Shown one piece after another: positions 42,658 to 50,762 of a stretch of DNA of 64,000 nucleotides. A program made the position numbers and the translations under genes. This DNA comes from Streptomyces sp. NRRL S-646 (GTDB lineage Bacteria > Actinomycetota > Actinomycetes > Streptomycetales > Streptomycetaceae), in NCBI RefSeq assembly GCF_000720765.1, contig NZ_JODC01000003.1, forward strand, positions 496,001 to 560,000, given 5' to 3'. Numbering within the stretch: the stretch's first letter is position 1; each line of letters begins with the position of its first letter. The notes beneath the pieces were generated by a model that was not told the origin of the DNA, did no database searches, and saw only the letters and a program-made list of their open reading frames with translations.

Positions 42658-43940
42658 TTGCCCTGACCCTTCCGGTAACGCATACCGTCCGCCTTGGGCA
42701 TCCTGAGGCGCTGCGCGGACAGCGACAGCACCAGCAGGGTGACGACGTACGGGGTGGCGCCCACGAAGTCGCTCGGGACCTCGTCGGTGACCAGGTACCA
42801 GACCAGGACACCCGCGCCCACCAGGAGGCTGATGCCGCCCTGCCAGAGCGCCTTCTTGTACAGCTTCCAGCCCGCCATCGCCGCGAGCAGCACCACCAGC
42901 AGGAGCAGCAGCGCATGGACGGTCGCACCGCCGTTGCGCAGCTGCAGCGCGTCGGAGTAGCCGAACAGGCCCGCGCCCATGGCGAGGCCGCCGACTCGCC
43001 AGTTGCCGAAGATCATGGCCGCGAGACCGATGAAGCCGCGCCCGCCGGTCTGGGCCTCCAGGTAGGTGTGCGAGGTGACCAGCGCGAGGAAGGCGCCGCC
43101 GAGGCCCGCGAGGCCGCCGGAGACGGCGACGGCCGCGTACTTGTACTTGTAGACGTTGACGCCGAGGGACTCCGCGGCGATCGGGTTCTCACCGCAGGAG
43201 CGCAGCCGCAGACCGAACGGCGTGCGCCACAGCAGCCACCAGCTGCCGACGAACAGCAGGATGGCGAAGATCGTCACCACGGACAGGTCGGTGACCAGGC
43301 CGCCGAGGATGCCGGCGATGTCGGAGATCAGGAACCAGTGGTGGTTCTCGAGGGACTTCAGACCGTCCGACAGGCCCGGTACGTCGATGTTGGGCAGCGA
43401 GTCCACCGGCGGGGACTGCTTGGGGTTGCCACCCGCGTCGGCCGCCTTGCCGTCCGCGAAGAAGATCTTGGCGAGGTACTGGGTGGTGCCCAGTGCGAGG
43501 AGGTTGACCGCGACACCGGAGACGATGTGGTCGACGCCGAAGGTGATGGTCGCGACGGCGTGCACCAGGCCGCCGAGGACACCGAAGCCGATGCCGCACA
43601 GCAGGCCGAGCCACGGGTTGGACTGCCAGCCGATCCAGCCGGCGCCGAAGGTGCCGAGGATCATCATGCCTTCGAGGCCGATGTTGACCACGCCGGACCG
43701 CTCGGACCACAGGCCGGCGAGACCCGCGAGGCCGATGGGCACGGCGAGGCTGAGCGCGGCGGAGACCTGGCCCTCGGAGGTGAGCTGGTCCGAGCCGGAG
43801 ATGACGCGCACCGCGGCGACGAGCAGCAGCGCACCGGCGACGATCATCAGGATCTGGCCGAGCGAGCGGCCCGAGCGGCCGCGTTCGCTGTCCGCCTTGG
43901 GAGCCGCGGGGGGCGGCGTGTCGGTCATCGTGGCAGTCAT
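42654..43940 (-). CDS. Nucleoside ABC transporter permease 2
   Basis: 428 residues with about ten membrane helices of the BPD_transp_2 type (GLEGMMILGTFGAGWIG near 90-106; GENPIAAESLGVNVYKYKYAAVAVSGGLAGLGGAFLAL near 254-291). A soluble insert near 175-205 precedes the second half. It pairs with permease 1; its start and that gene's stop overlap by 1 base. Part of the BMP-ATPase-permease uptake system. Confidence 0.93.
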   Translation of the reverse strand: MTATMTDTPPPAAPKADSERGRSGRSLGQILMIVAGALLLVAAVRVISGSDQLTSEGQVSAALSLAVPIGLAGLAGLWSERSGVVNIGLEGMMILGTFGAGWIGWQSNPWLGLLCGIGFGVLGGLVHAVATITFGVDHIVSGVAVNLLALGTTQYLAKIFFADGKAADAGGNPKQSPPVDSLPNIDVPGLSDGLKSLENHHWFLISDIAGILGGLVTDLSVVTIFAILLFVGSWWLLWRTPFGLRLRSCGENPIAAESLGVNVYKYKYAAVAVSGGLAGLGGAFLALVTSHTYLEAQTGGRGFIGLAAMIFGNWRVGGLAMGAGLFGYSDALQLRNGGATVHALLLLLVVLLAAMAGWKLYKKALWQGGISLLVGAGVLVWYLVTDEVPSDFVGATPYVVTLLVLSLSAQRLRMPKADGMRYRKGQGK

Positions 43941-45067
43941 CACGCCACCTCCTGCTTCTTCGTCGTGGCAGCGGCCTGGGCGGCGAGCTCGGCGCCGACC
44001 CGCTGCTGCTGGCGCTTGAGGCCGTAGCGGCGTACGAGCTCGTAGGCGATGACGACGCACAGGACGATCACGCCCTGGATGACGCCGAGGATCTCCTTGT
44101 CGTAGCCCTCGAACTCGAGGTGGTTGGTGGTGCGCTCCAGGAAGCCCCACAGGAGCGCGCCGAGCGCGATGCCGACCGGGTTGTTGCGGCCGAGCAGGGC
44201 GATGGCGATACCGGTGAAGCCGATGCCCGTCGGGAAGTCGTTGCTGAACTGGTGGCTGTCGTTGAGCAGGGTGGGCATGCCGATCAGACCGGCCACCGCG
44301 CCTGAGATGACCATGCTGGTGGCGATCATCTTCTTGACGGAGACACCGCTCGCGGCGGCCGCGCTCTCGGACTGGCCGACGGTGCGCAGGTCGAAGCCGA
44401 AGCGGGTGCGGCCGAGCACGAACCAGTACGCGATGCCGACGGCCACGGCGATCACGATGAAGCCCCACAGCTCGCCCGCCGCGCCGGTGTCGATCTGGAA
44501 GAAGTACGAGGACGAAGGCAGCGGCTTGGTGGAGATCACCGTGCCGCCGCTCTGGAGCTCGGCGAGCTTCCCTGGCTGCAGCAGGTAGGCGATGATCGCG
44601 GTGGCGATCGAGTTCAGCATGATCGTCGAGATGACCTCGCTGACACCCCGGGTCACCTTGAGGACACCCGCGATGGCCGCCCACAGGGCACCGGTCGCCA
44701 TGGCGCACAGGATGATCAGCGGGATGGAGATCCAGCCGGGCGTGGTCAGCGCGCCGCCGAGGACGGCGGCGAAGAACGCGGCGATCCGGTACTGGCCGTC
44801 GACGCCGATGTTGAACAGGTTCATCCGGAAGCCGATGGCCACCGAGACGCCCGCCAGGTAGTACGTCGTCGCCTTGTTGAGGATGTAGACCTGGCTGTCG
44901 CTGGCGGTGCCGTAGCTCACCATGTCGCTGAAGGCGGAGCCCGGGTTCTTGCCGGTGGCGAGGATGACCAGGGCGGTGACGACGAGCGCGGCGACGATCG
45001 CCAGCAGCGGCGCCGCGATGCCGAGGAGCAGCCGCTCCTTGTCGATGCGTTGGGTCAGCTTGTTCAT
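43940..45067 (-). CDS. Nucleoside ABC transporter permease 1
   Basis: 375 residues with about nine or ten membrane helices; NIGVDGQYRIAAFFAAVLGG near 86-105 and GQSESAAAASGVSVKKMIATSMVISGAVAGLIG near 229-261 are family marks. ATG 45067 overlaps the ATPase stop by 4 bases. It forms the membrane channel with permease 2. Confidence 0.93.
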   Translation of the reverse strand: MNKLTQRIDKERLLLGIAAPLLAIVAALVVTALVILATGKNPGSAFSDMVSYGTASDSQVYILNKATTYYLAGVSVAIGFRMNLFNIGVDGQYRIAAFFAAVLGGALTTPGWISIPLIILCAMATGALWAAIAGVLKVTRGVSEVISTIMLNSIATAIIAYLLQPGKLAELQSGGTVISTKPLPSSSYFFQIDTGAAGELWGFIVIAVAVGIAYWFVLGRTRFGFDLRTVGQSESAAAASGVSVKKMIATSMVISGAVAGLIGMPTLLNDSHQFSNDFPTGIGFTGIAIALLGRNNPVGIALGALLWGFLERTTNHLEFEGYDKEILGVIQGVIVLCVVIAYELVRRYGLKRQQQRVGAELAAQAAATTKKQEVA

Positions 45068-46644
45068 CGGGCGTCGTCCTCGTGGTCCTCGGCGGAGTCC
45101 TCTGTGTGCTCCAGGTGGCCGGTGGCCGCACCGGTCATGGCGGAGCCCAGCTCCTCGGGGGTGATCGTGGCGGGGTCGGCGTCGGCGACCAGGCGGCCGC
45201 GGTACATCACCCGCAGGGTGTCGGACAGGCCGATGAGCTCGTCCAGGTCGGCGGAGATCAGCAGCACGGCCAGGCCCTCGCGGCGGGCCTCGCGGATGTG
45301 GTCCCAGATCGCTGCCTGCGCGCCGACGTCCACACCGCGGGTGGGGTGGGCGGCGATCAGCAGCTTGGGCGCATGGCTCATCTCGCGGCCGACGATCAGC
45401 TTCTGCTGGTTGCCGCCGGAGAGGGAGGCGGCGGTGACGTCGATGCCGGGGGTGCGGACGTCGTACGCCTGGATGATGCGCTGGGTGTCGGTGCGGGCGC
45501 CCTTGATGTCGAGCAGCTGGCCGCGGGAGTTGGGCTTCTCGGTGACATGGCCGAGGATGCGGTTCTCCCACAGCGGGGCTTCGAGGAGCAGGCCGTGGCG
45601 GTGGCGGTCCTCGGGGATGTAGCCGACGCCGGCCTCGCGGCGGTCGCGGGTGGGGGCGTGGGAGATGTCGGTGCCGTCGAGGGTGATGACTCCGCCGTCC
45701 GGGTCGCGGATGCCCATGATCGCCTCGACCAGCTCGGACTGGCCGTTGCCCTCCACGCCGGCGATGCCGAGGACCTCGCCCTTGTGGATGGTGAAGGAGA
45801 TGTCGTCGAGGATGATCCGCTCGACGCCGTCGAGGTCGGTCTGGGCCAGGCGCAGGCCGTCCAGCTTCAGCAGCGGGACGTCCGTGACCGTGGACTCCTC
45901 GGTCTCCGGCGTGGGCAGTTCGCTGCCGACCATCAGCTCGGCGAGCTGCTTGGGGGTGGTGCCGGCCGGCTCGACCGTGCCGACGGTGGTGCCGCGGCGG
46001 ATGACGGTGATCTCGTCGGCCACGGACAGGACTTCGCCCAGCTTGTGGGAGATGAAGATGACCGTGAGGCCCTCGGCCTTGAGCTCGCGCAGGTTGTCGA
46101 AGAGGGCGTCGACCTCCTGCGGCACGAGGACGGCGGTGGGCTCGTCGAGGATGAGGGTCTTGGCGCCGCGGTAGAGGACCTTGAGGATCTCCACGCGCTG
46201 GCGGTCGGCGACGCCGAGCTCCTCCAGGAGGACGTCGGGGCGGACGTTCAGACCGTACGCGCCGGAGATCTCCTTGATCTTGGCGCGGGCCTTGGAGCCG
46301 ATGCCGTACAGCTTCTCGGCGCCCAGGACGACGTTCTCCAGGACGGTGAGGTTGTCGGCGAGCATGAAGTGCTGGTGCACCATGCCGATGCCGCGGGCGA
46401 TGGCGTCGGCGGGGTTGTTGAAGGTGACCTTCTCGCCGTTCACCGTGATGGTGCCCTCGTCCGGCTGCTGCATGCCGTAGAGGATCTTCATCAGGGTGGA
46501 CTTGCCGGCGCCGTTCTCACCGCACAGGGCGTGGACGGTGCCCGTACGGACGGTGATGTCGATGTCCTTGTTGGCCACGACACCGGGGAATCGCTTGGTG
46601 ATGCCGCGCAGTTCGACGGCAGCGGGAGGGCTGGACGCGTTGAT
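45064..46644 (-). CDS. Nucleoside ABC transporter ATPase (two ABC domains)
   Basis: Double ABC ATPase of the RbsA/NupO type: first Walker A GENGAGKST and Walker B LILDEPTAV, second domain with degenerate GVEGNGQSE and signature LSGGNQQK. Its first strand (VELRGITKRF) lies upstream of the first usual start codon in frame, GTG 46578. No ATG, GTG or TTG exists before that up to an in-frame stop; the codon 46644-46642 is ATC, 8-9 bases after GAGGAGAG, and is my chosen start. With 46578 as start the protein lacks part of domain one. Confidence 0.88.
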   Translation of the reverse strand: MNASSPPAAVELRGITKRFPGVVANKDIDITVRTGTVHALCGENGAGKSTLMKILYGMQQPDEGTITVNGEKVTFNNPADAIARGIGMVHQHFMLADNLTVLENVVLGAEKLYGIGSKARAKIKEISGAYGLNVRPDVLLEELGVADRQRVEILKVLYRGAKTLILDEPTAVLVPQEVDALFDNLRELKAEGLTVIFISHKLGEVLSVADEITVIRRGTTVGTVEPAGTTPKQLAELMVGSELPTPETEESTVTDVPLLKLDGLRLAQTDLDGVERIILDDISFTIHKGEVLGIAGVEGNGQSELVEAIMGIRDPDGGVITLDGTDISHAPTRDRREAGVGYIPEDRHRHGLLLEAPLWENRILGHVTEKPNSRGQLLDIKGARTDTQRIIQAYDVRTPGIDVTAASLSGGNQQKLIVGREMSHAPKLLIAAHPTRGVDVGAQAAIWDHIREARREGLAVLLISADLDELIGLSDTLRVMYRGRLVADADPATITPEELGSAMTGAATGHLEHTEDSAEDHEDDAR

Positions 46645-46716
46645 GGCGCACTCTCCTCGGGGGACAAAGGGGCTGAGGGGGAGGGCAGGCGTCGGCGACG
46701 CTAGCGCGGCAACTCC

Positions 46717-46731
46717 ATGCTACACGCGTAG
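46717..46731 (-). promoter_or_regulatory. ABC operon promoter with shared palindrome variant
   Basis: On the minus strand CTACGCGTGTAG (46731-46720), one base off the consensus palindrome, overlaps a -10 TAGCAT (46722-46717). The ATPase start is about 73 bases downstream, so this transcript has a leader with a ribosome site. Confidence 0.6.
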
Positions 46732-46748
46732 AGTTGACACATTGTTAT

Positions 46749-46788
46749 GGCTCGGCGAGGGGCTGTGGGAACCAGCCCTCGCCGAGCC
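46749..46788 (-). terminator. Terminator of the BMP lipoprotein gene
   Basis: GGCTCGGCGAGGGGCTG (46749-46765) pairs with CAGCCCTCGCCGAGCC (46773-46788) except for one extra G. It separates the BMP gene from the transporter operon, so each has its own promoter. Confidence 0.8.
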
Positions 46789-46811
46789 GGGGTTCGGCGG
46801 GAACCGTCAGA

Positions 46812-47873
46812 TCACGGGGCGGTCTTGACCTTGACGGTGCCGTCGACGATCTTCTTCTTCGCGGCGTCCAGCTGGGCCTTGATGTCGTCGATGAAGCCAC
46901 CGCTGGTGGCCAGGCCGACACCGTCCTTGGCGAGCGAGTAGGACTGGTTGCCGGTCAGCGGCTTGCCGTCGTGCACGGACTTGATGAAGTCGTAGACACC
47001 GACGTCCACGTTCTTGACCATCGAGGTCAGGATCGAGCTCTTGTACTTGGCCAGACCCGGGATGTTGTACTGGTCCGAGTCCACGCCGATGGCCCAGGCA
47101 CCCTTGACGCCGTTGACGGCCTCGATCGAGCCGTTGCCGGAGGAGCCGGCCGCGGCGTAGACCACGTCGGCGCCGTTGTCGAGCATGCCGGACGCGGCCT
47201 CCTTGCCCTTGTCGGGGCTGGAGAAGCCGGACAGGTCCGAGCCGTGGGTCAGGTACTGGACGTCGACCTTGACGCTCGGCTTGGTGTCCTTGACGCCCTG
47301 GACGTAGCCCGCCTCGAACTTCTTGATCAGCGGGGTGTCGACACCGCCGATGAAGCCGACGTGGTTCTTCTTGGTCTTCAGCGCCGCGGCGACACCGGCC
47401 AGGTAGGAGCCCTGCTCCTCGGTGAAGGTGATGCTGTCGACGTTCTTGGCGGTCGCGACCGAGTCGATGAGGCCGAAGTTGACCTTCGGGTACTTCGCGG
47501 CGACCTTGTCGACCGAGGTGGCGTAGGAGAAACCGACGGCCACGATCGGGTTGTAGCCGGCGTCCGCCAGGTCGGTCAGCCGCTGCTCGCGGTCGGCCTC
47601 GGTGTCCGAGTTCTTCGCGGTCAGCTCCTTGATGGAACCGCCGAACTCCTTCTCGGCCTTGTCGGCACCGCGCGCGGCGGAGTCGTTGAAGGAACGGTCA
47701 CCACGGCCGCCGACGTCGTAGGCGAGACCGATCTTGATGCCCTTGCCGCCGCCGGAGGAAGCGGAGGAGGACGCGTTGTCCTTCTCGGACGAGGTGCTGC
47801 CACAGGCTGTGGCAGTCAGTGCAAGAGCTGCGGTGGCGATACACGCAGCGGAAAGCTTGGCTACCCGGCGCAC
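46812..47873 (-). CDS. BMP-family nucleoside-binding lipoprotein
   Basis: Substrate receptor of the ABC system, 353 residues. Signal peptide VRRVAKLSAACIATAALALTATAC with lipidated Cys near 24, a Ser/Lys-rich linker, then the BMP fold (GIKIGLAYDVGGRGDRSFNDSAARGADKAEKEFG near 46-80; GVDSDQYNI near 260). Members bind purine nucleosides. GTG 47873 follows AAGGAG; the longer frame to 48035 is leader. Encoded upstream of the ATPase and permeases. Confidence 0.95.
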   Translation of the reverse strand: MRRVAKLSAACIATAALALTATACGSTSSEKDNASSSASSGGGKGIKIGLAYDVGGRGDRSFNDSAARGADKAEKEFGGSIKELTAKNSDTEADREQRLTDLADAGYNPIVAVGFSYATSVDKVAAKYPKVNFGLIDSVATAKNVDSITFTEEQGSYLAGVAAALKTKKNHVGFIGGVDTPLIKKFEAGYVQGVKDTKPSVKVDVQYLTHGSDLSGFSSPDKGKEAASGMLDNGADVVYAAAGSSGNGSIEAVNGVKGAWAIGVDSDQYNIPGLAKYKSSILTSMVKNVDVGVYDFIKSVHDGKPLTGNQSYSLAKDGVGLATSGGFIDDIKAQLDAAKKKIVDGTVKVKTAP

Positions 47874-47973
47874 GGGAGGCTCCTTCACCTGACCTGAGCG
47901 CCATGTCGGCGCTTCATGTGAGCACCTTGCCAGTGCTCGGGCCCGGACGCCCCTGCGGCGTCGGCTTCGCGGC

Positions 47974-47989
47974 ATCGTAACGCGCGTAG
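47974..47989 (-). promoter_or_regulatory. BMP gene promoter with shared palindrome variant
   Basis: On the minus strand CTACGCGCGTTA (47989-47978) matches 10 of 12 bases of the palindrome, with the central ACGCGCGT intact; a -10 TACGAT (47979-47974) overlaps its end. A leader of about 100 bases follows. Confidence 0.55.
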
Positions 47990-48161
47990 ATGTCAGAAAA
48001 ACACCCCTACCGAAGCCGTTATCGATTCGAGGCAAACACTGCCTGAACTCAGGCTCTTACGCCGTCACACACCAGGATTTCGATGCGTGCACGATTGGCT
48101 TACGAGCATGTTGCGCCGGTCGGCGGAACGGCCCCCGAGGGGGCCGCTCGGCACGCTCGGA

Positions 48162-49382
48162 TCACTCCGCCGCGTCCAGCAGGGCCGCCGCCGTGAACAG
48201 CTCGACACCGACCGTGATCGCCGACTCGTCGGCGTCGAAGTCGCCCTGGTGCAGGTCGCGCACCGTGCGCTCACCCGGGGTGCGGACGCCGAGGCGGGCC
48301 ATGGAGCCGGGTACATGCTCCAGGTACCAGGAGAAGTCCTCGCCGCCGAGGCTCTGCTCGGTGTCCTCGACGGACAGGGCGCCGCGGCGGGCGGTCATGG
48401 CGTCGCGCAGCAGGTCGGTCACGTCCGCGTCGTTGACCACGGGCGGGACGCCCCGCACGTAGTTGATCTCCGACTTGGCGCCGTGCAGGTTCGCGACCTC
48501 GTCGATGGCGGCGACCACGAGGTCCGGCGCCTGCCGCCAGGCCTCGAGGTCGAGGCAGCGGACGGTTCCGGAGAGCTCGGCGTGCTGCGGGATGACGTTC
48601 GGGGCGTGCCCCGACTCGATGCGGCCCCAGGTGATGGCGAGCCCGCTGCGGGTGTCCATGCGCCGCCCGGCCAGGGCGGGCACGTCGATGGCGACGCGGG
48701 CGGCGGCGGTGACCAGGTCGGTGGTGAGGTGCGGGCGGGCGGTGTGCCCGCCGGGCCCGTCCAGGGCGACCTCGAGCCGGTCGCAGGCGGAGGTGATGGC
48801 GCCCTGCCTGAGGCCGATGCGCCCGGCGTCCACCCGGGGGTCGCAGTGCACGGCGATCATCCGTCCCACCCCGTCGAGCACCCCGCACTCGATGGCGTCG
48901 GCGGCGCCACCGGGGAGTACTTCCTCGGCCGGCTGGAACACCAGCCGCACGGGCCGCGGAAGCTTCCCCTGCCTGTGCAGCTCGGCCAGGACCAGGCCGG
49001 CGCCCAGCACCACGGTCGTGTGCACGTCGTGACCGCAGGCGTGCGCGCGGTCGGGCACGGTCGAGCGGTAGGAGCACTCGGTCTTCGTGTCCGGGATGGG
49101 CAGGCCGTCGATGTCGGCGCGCATGCCGAGCATGGGCCGCCCGCCGTCCCACTCCCCGATGTCACAGACGAGCCCGGTACCGGTGGCGAGCACACGGGGC
49201 TGCAGGCCTGCCGCCTCGAGCCGCTCCTTGATCGCCGCGGTGGTACGGAACTCCTGGTTGCCGAGCTCGGGGTGCATGTGCAAGTCGCGCCGGAAGGCCA
49301 CGAGTTCGGCACGCAGCGCCTCGGGCAGCGTGCCGGGGAGCACGGCTGCCCCGGGATGATCGACCTCGGACTCTGGTGACAT
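48162..49382 (-). CDS. M20 family amidohydrolase/peptidase
   Basis: 406 residues. Metal-binding motifs are present: GMRADIDGLPI near 84-94, HACGHDVHTT near 113-122 (Cys in place of a typical His-Asp bridge residue, as in amidohydrolase subgroup), FQPAEE near 145-150 and a C-terminal GGEDFSWYL. Relatives hydrolyse N-acyl amino acids such as hippurate. ATG 49382 is preferred; GTG 49394 is also in frame. A lone gene between the BMP gene and an unrelated region. Confidence 0.9.
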   Translation of the reverse strand: MSPESEVDHPGAAVLPGTLPEALRAELVAFRRDLHMHPELGNQEFRTTAAIKERLEAAGLQPRVLATGTGLVCDIGEWDGGRPMLGMRADIDGLPIPDTKTECSYRSTVPDRAHACGHDVHTTVVLGAGLVLAELHRQGKLPRPVRLVFQPAEEVLPGGAADAIECGVLDGVGRMIAVHCDPRVDAGRIGLRQGAITSACDRLEVALDGPGGHTARPHLTTDLVTAAARVAIDVPALAGRRMDTRSGLAITWGRIESGHAPNVIPQHAELSGTVRCLDLEAWRQAPDLVVAAIDEVANLHGAKSEINYVRGVPPVVNDADVTDLLRDAMTARRGALSVEDTEQSLGGEDFSWYLEHVPGSMARLGVRTPGERTVRDLHQGDFDADESAITVGVELFTAAALLDAAE

Positions 49383-49679
49383 CAGTTGCTTCACCCTCTA
49401 AAGCGTAGGACGCCGGGGTGGCCAGCTGCCCCTCGATCAACAAAAATTCAACCCGTCAGGGGGAGAAAATCTGGCCGCTCGACGCATGGGCAAGGGTTGA
49501 GGTGGGTATACCTTGCTTTTCTCTACGCATACCACGCCCCGCGTCTGTCCGGTGGTTCCGTTCCACCTGTCGGGACCGCACTGTGGGACATACGGGCCCG
49601 GATCCCGGAATCATCACCACCGCGCGACGTTTCCGCCACGCAGCGCACACGGCGGGTGGGTCGCGGGCAGCATGCCCCC

Positions 49680-49964
49680 ATGGAGGCATGCGGCTGCGGT
49701 GAGGAACACATCCCCTGGATGCTGGCGAAATTCGGTCTGCTCGGCACGGCCGGCCTGTTCCTGGGCCTGCTGGTCGCGATGATCCTGGCGGGCTGGCTGC
49801 TGGTGCTGACGGTCTCGCTGTACCGACGGTGGCGGTACCCGCCGTGGTCGGACGAGGTCGGCGAGACATCCGGGGAGGGCCTCGGGGAGAGGTCCGGGGA
49901 AAGGTTCGAACAGTCGTCGCAGGACTCTCTCGGCGGTTTCACCTGGACGACGGACGACCGCTAG
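49680..49964 (+). CDS. Small single-helix membrane protein
   Basis: 94 residues: short Cys/Glu-containing start (EACGCGEEHIPWML), one membrane helix near 21-45, then a charged Gly/Glu/Arg tail with internal near-repeats (GEGLGERSGERFEQ). No ribosome site is obvious and no family is recognised. The 280 bases before it (49400-49679) hold nothing I can identify. Confidence 0.55.
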   Translation: MEACGCGEEHIPWMLAKFGLLGTAGLFLGLLVAMILAGWLLVLTVSLYRRWRYPPWSDEVGETSGEGLGERSGERFEQSSQDSLGGFTWTTDDR

Positions 49965-49978
49965 TAGGGTGCGGGCCC

Positions 49979-50665
49979 GTGAGCTCCGCGATACCGGGCA
50001 GCCCGGATTTCCTGCATGCCACCCGAACCTCCTACGACGCGATCGCCCGCCCGTACAGCGAGCAGTTCGCCGACCATCTGAGCGGCAGACCGCTGGACCT
50101 GGCCCTGATCACCGCATTCGCCGAGCTCGTCCGTGCGGCCGGTACGGCGCCTGTCGCCGATGTCGGCAGCGGGCCCGGTCATGTCACCGCCCGGCTCGAC
50201 GCGCTCGGGGTGCCGGCCTTCGGGGTCGACGTGTCGCCCGGCATGGTGGCGCTGGCCCGGCAGGCGCATCCCGGGCTGCGGTTCCACGTGGGTTCGATGA
50301 CCTCGCTGGACCTGCCGGACGAGACGCTGGGCGGGGTGCTCGCCCTCTACTCGATCATCCATGTCCCGGACGAGCACCTGTCGGCGGTTTTCGACGAGTT
50401 CCGGCGCGTGCTGGTGCCCGGGGGGCATGTGCTGCTGGGCTTCCAGAGCGGTGAGGAGGACGGGCGCCTGCACCTCTCGGAGCGCTTCGGCCAGGAGATC
50501 TCGCTGGACTATTACTGGCGTACGCCGGAGGCCGTGGCCGAGCATCTGGTCAAGGCAGGGCTGCGGCTGCACGCCCGTGTGCTGCGTGAGCCTCAGGAGG
50601 AGGAGACGCGGCCGCGGGCGTTTCTGCTGGCGCGGAAGCGCTCCGCTGGGGAGGGCGGCGATTAG
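49979..50665 (+). CDS. SAM-dependent methyltransferase
   Basis: 228-residue class I methyltransferase: motif I VADVGSGPGHVTARLD near 58-73, acidic VDVSPGMV near 81, and motif IV LALYSIIHVPDEHL near 116-129. Substrate unknown. A -10-like TAGGGT ends 8 bases before the GTG, suggesting a leaderless message. Followed by an inverted R3 repeat and the glycopolymer cluster. Confidence 0.9.
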   Translation: MSSAIPGSPDFLHATRTSYDAIARPYSEQFADHLSGRPLDLALITAFAELVRAAGTAPVADVGSGPGHVTARLDALGVPAFGVDVSPGMVALARQAHPGLRFHVGSMTSLDLPDETLGGVLALYSIIHVPDEHLSAVFDEFRRVLVPGGHVLLGFQSGEEDGRLHLSERFGQEISLDYYWRTPEAVAEHLVKAGLRLHARVLREPQEEETRPRAFLLARKRSAGEGGD

Positions 50666-50686
50666 GGAGTGCCGCGATATGCCGTC

Positions 50687-50762
50687 GATCGTCTGCCGGC
50701 CCGTCGTGGCTTGTCGCGCCCGGAGCCGCATATCGACACAGCCCCGGGCCCCTTGGGGCGCT
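50687..50762 (-). repeat. R3 repeat, copy c (inverted)
   Basis: Reverse complement of R3: cgtcgtggcttgtcgcgccc then gagccgcatatcgacacagc and a ccttgggg hairpin. Lies between convergent genes. This copy is uninterrupted and serves as reference for copy d at 54205-54330. Confidence 0.7.

Noticed and set aside
46734..46762. Plus-strand TTGACA promoter in the BMP-ATPase gap
   Set aside because: The hexamer is good but no -10 at proper distance and no plus-strand gene follow.
49517..49527. TCTACGCATAC upstream of the M20 amidohydrolase as a sixth nucleoside-regulon site
   Set aside because: Only the left half of the palindrome matches and it is not placed near a clear promoter element.
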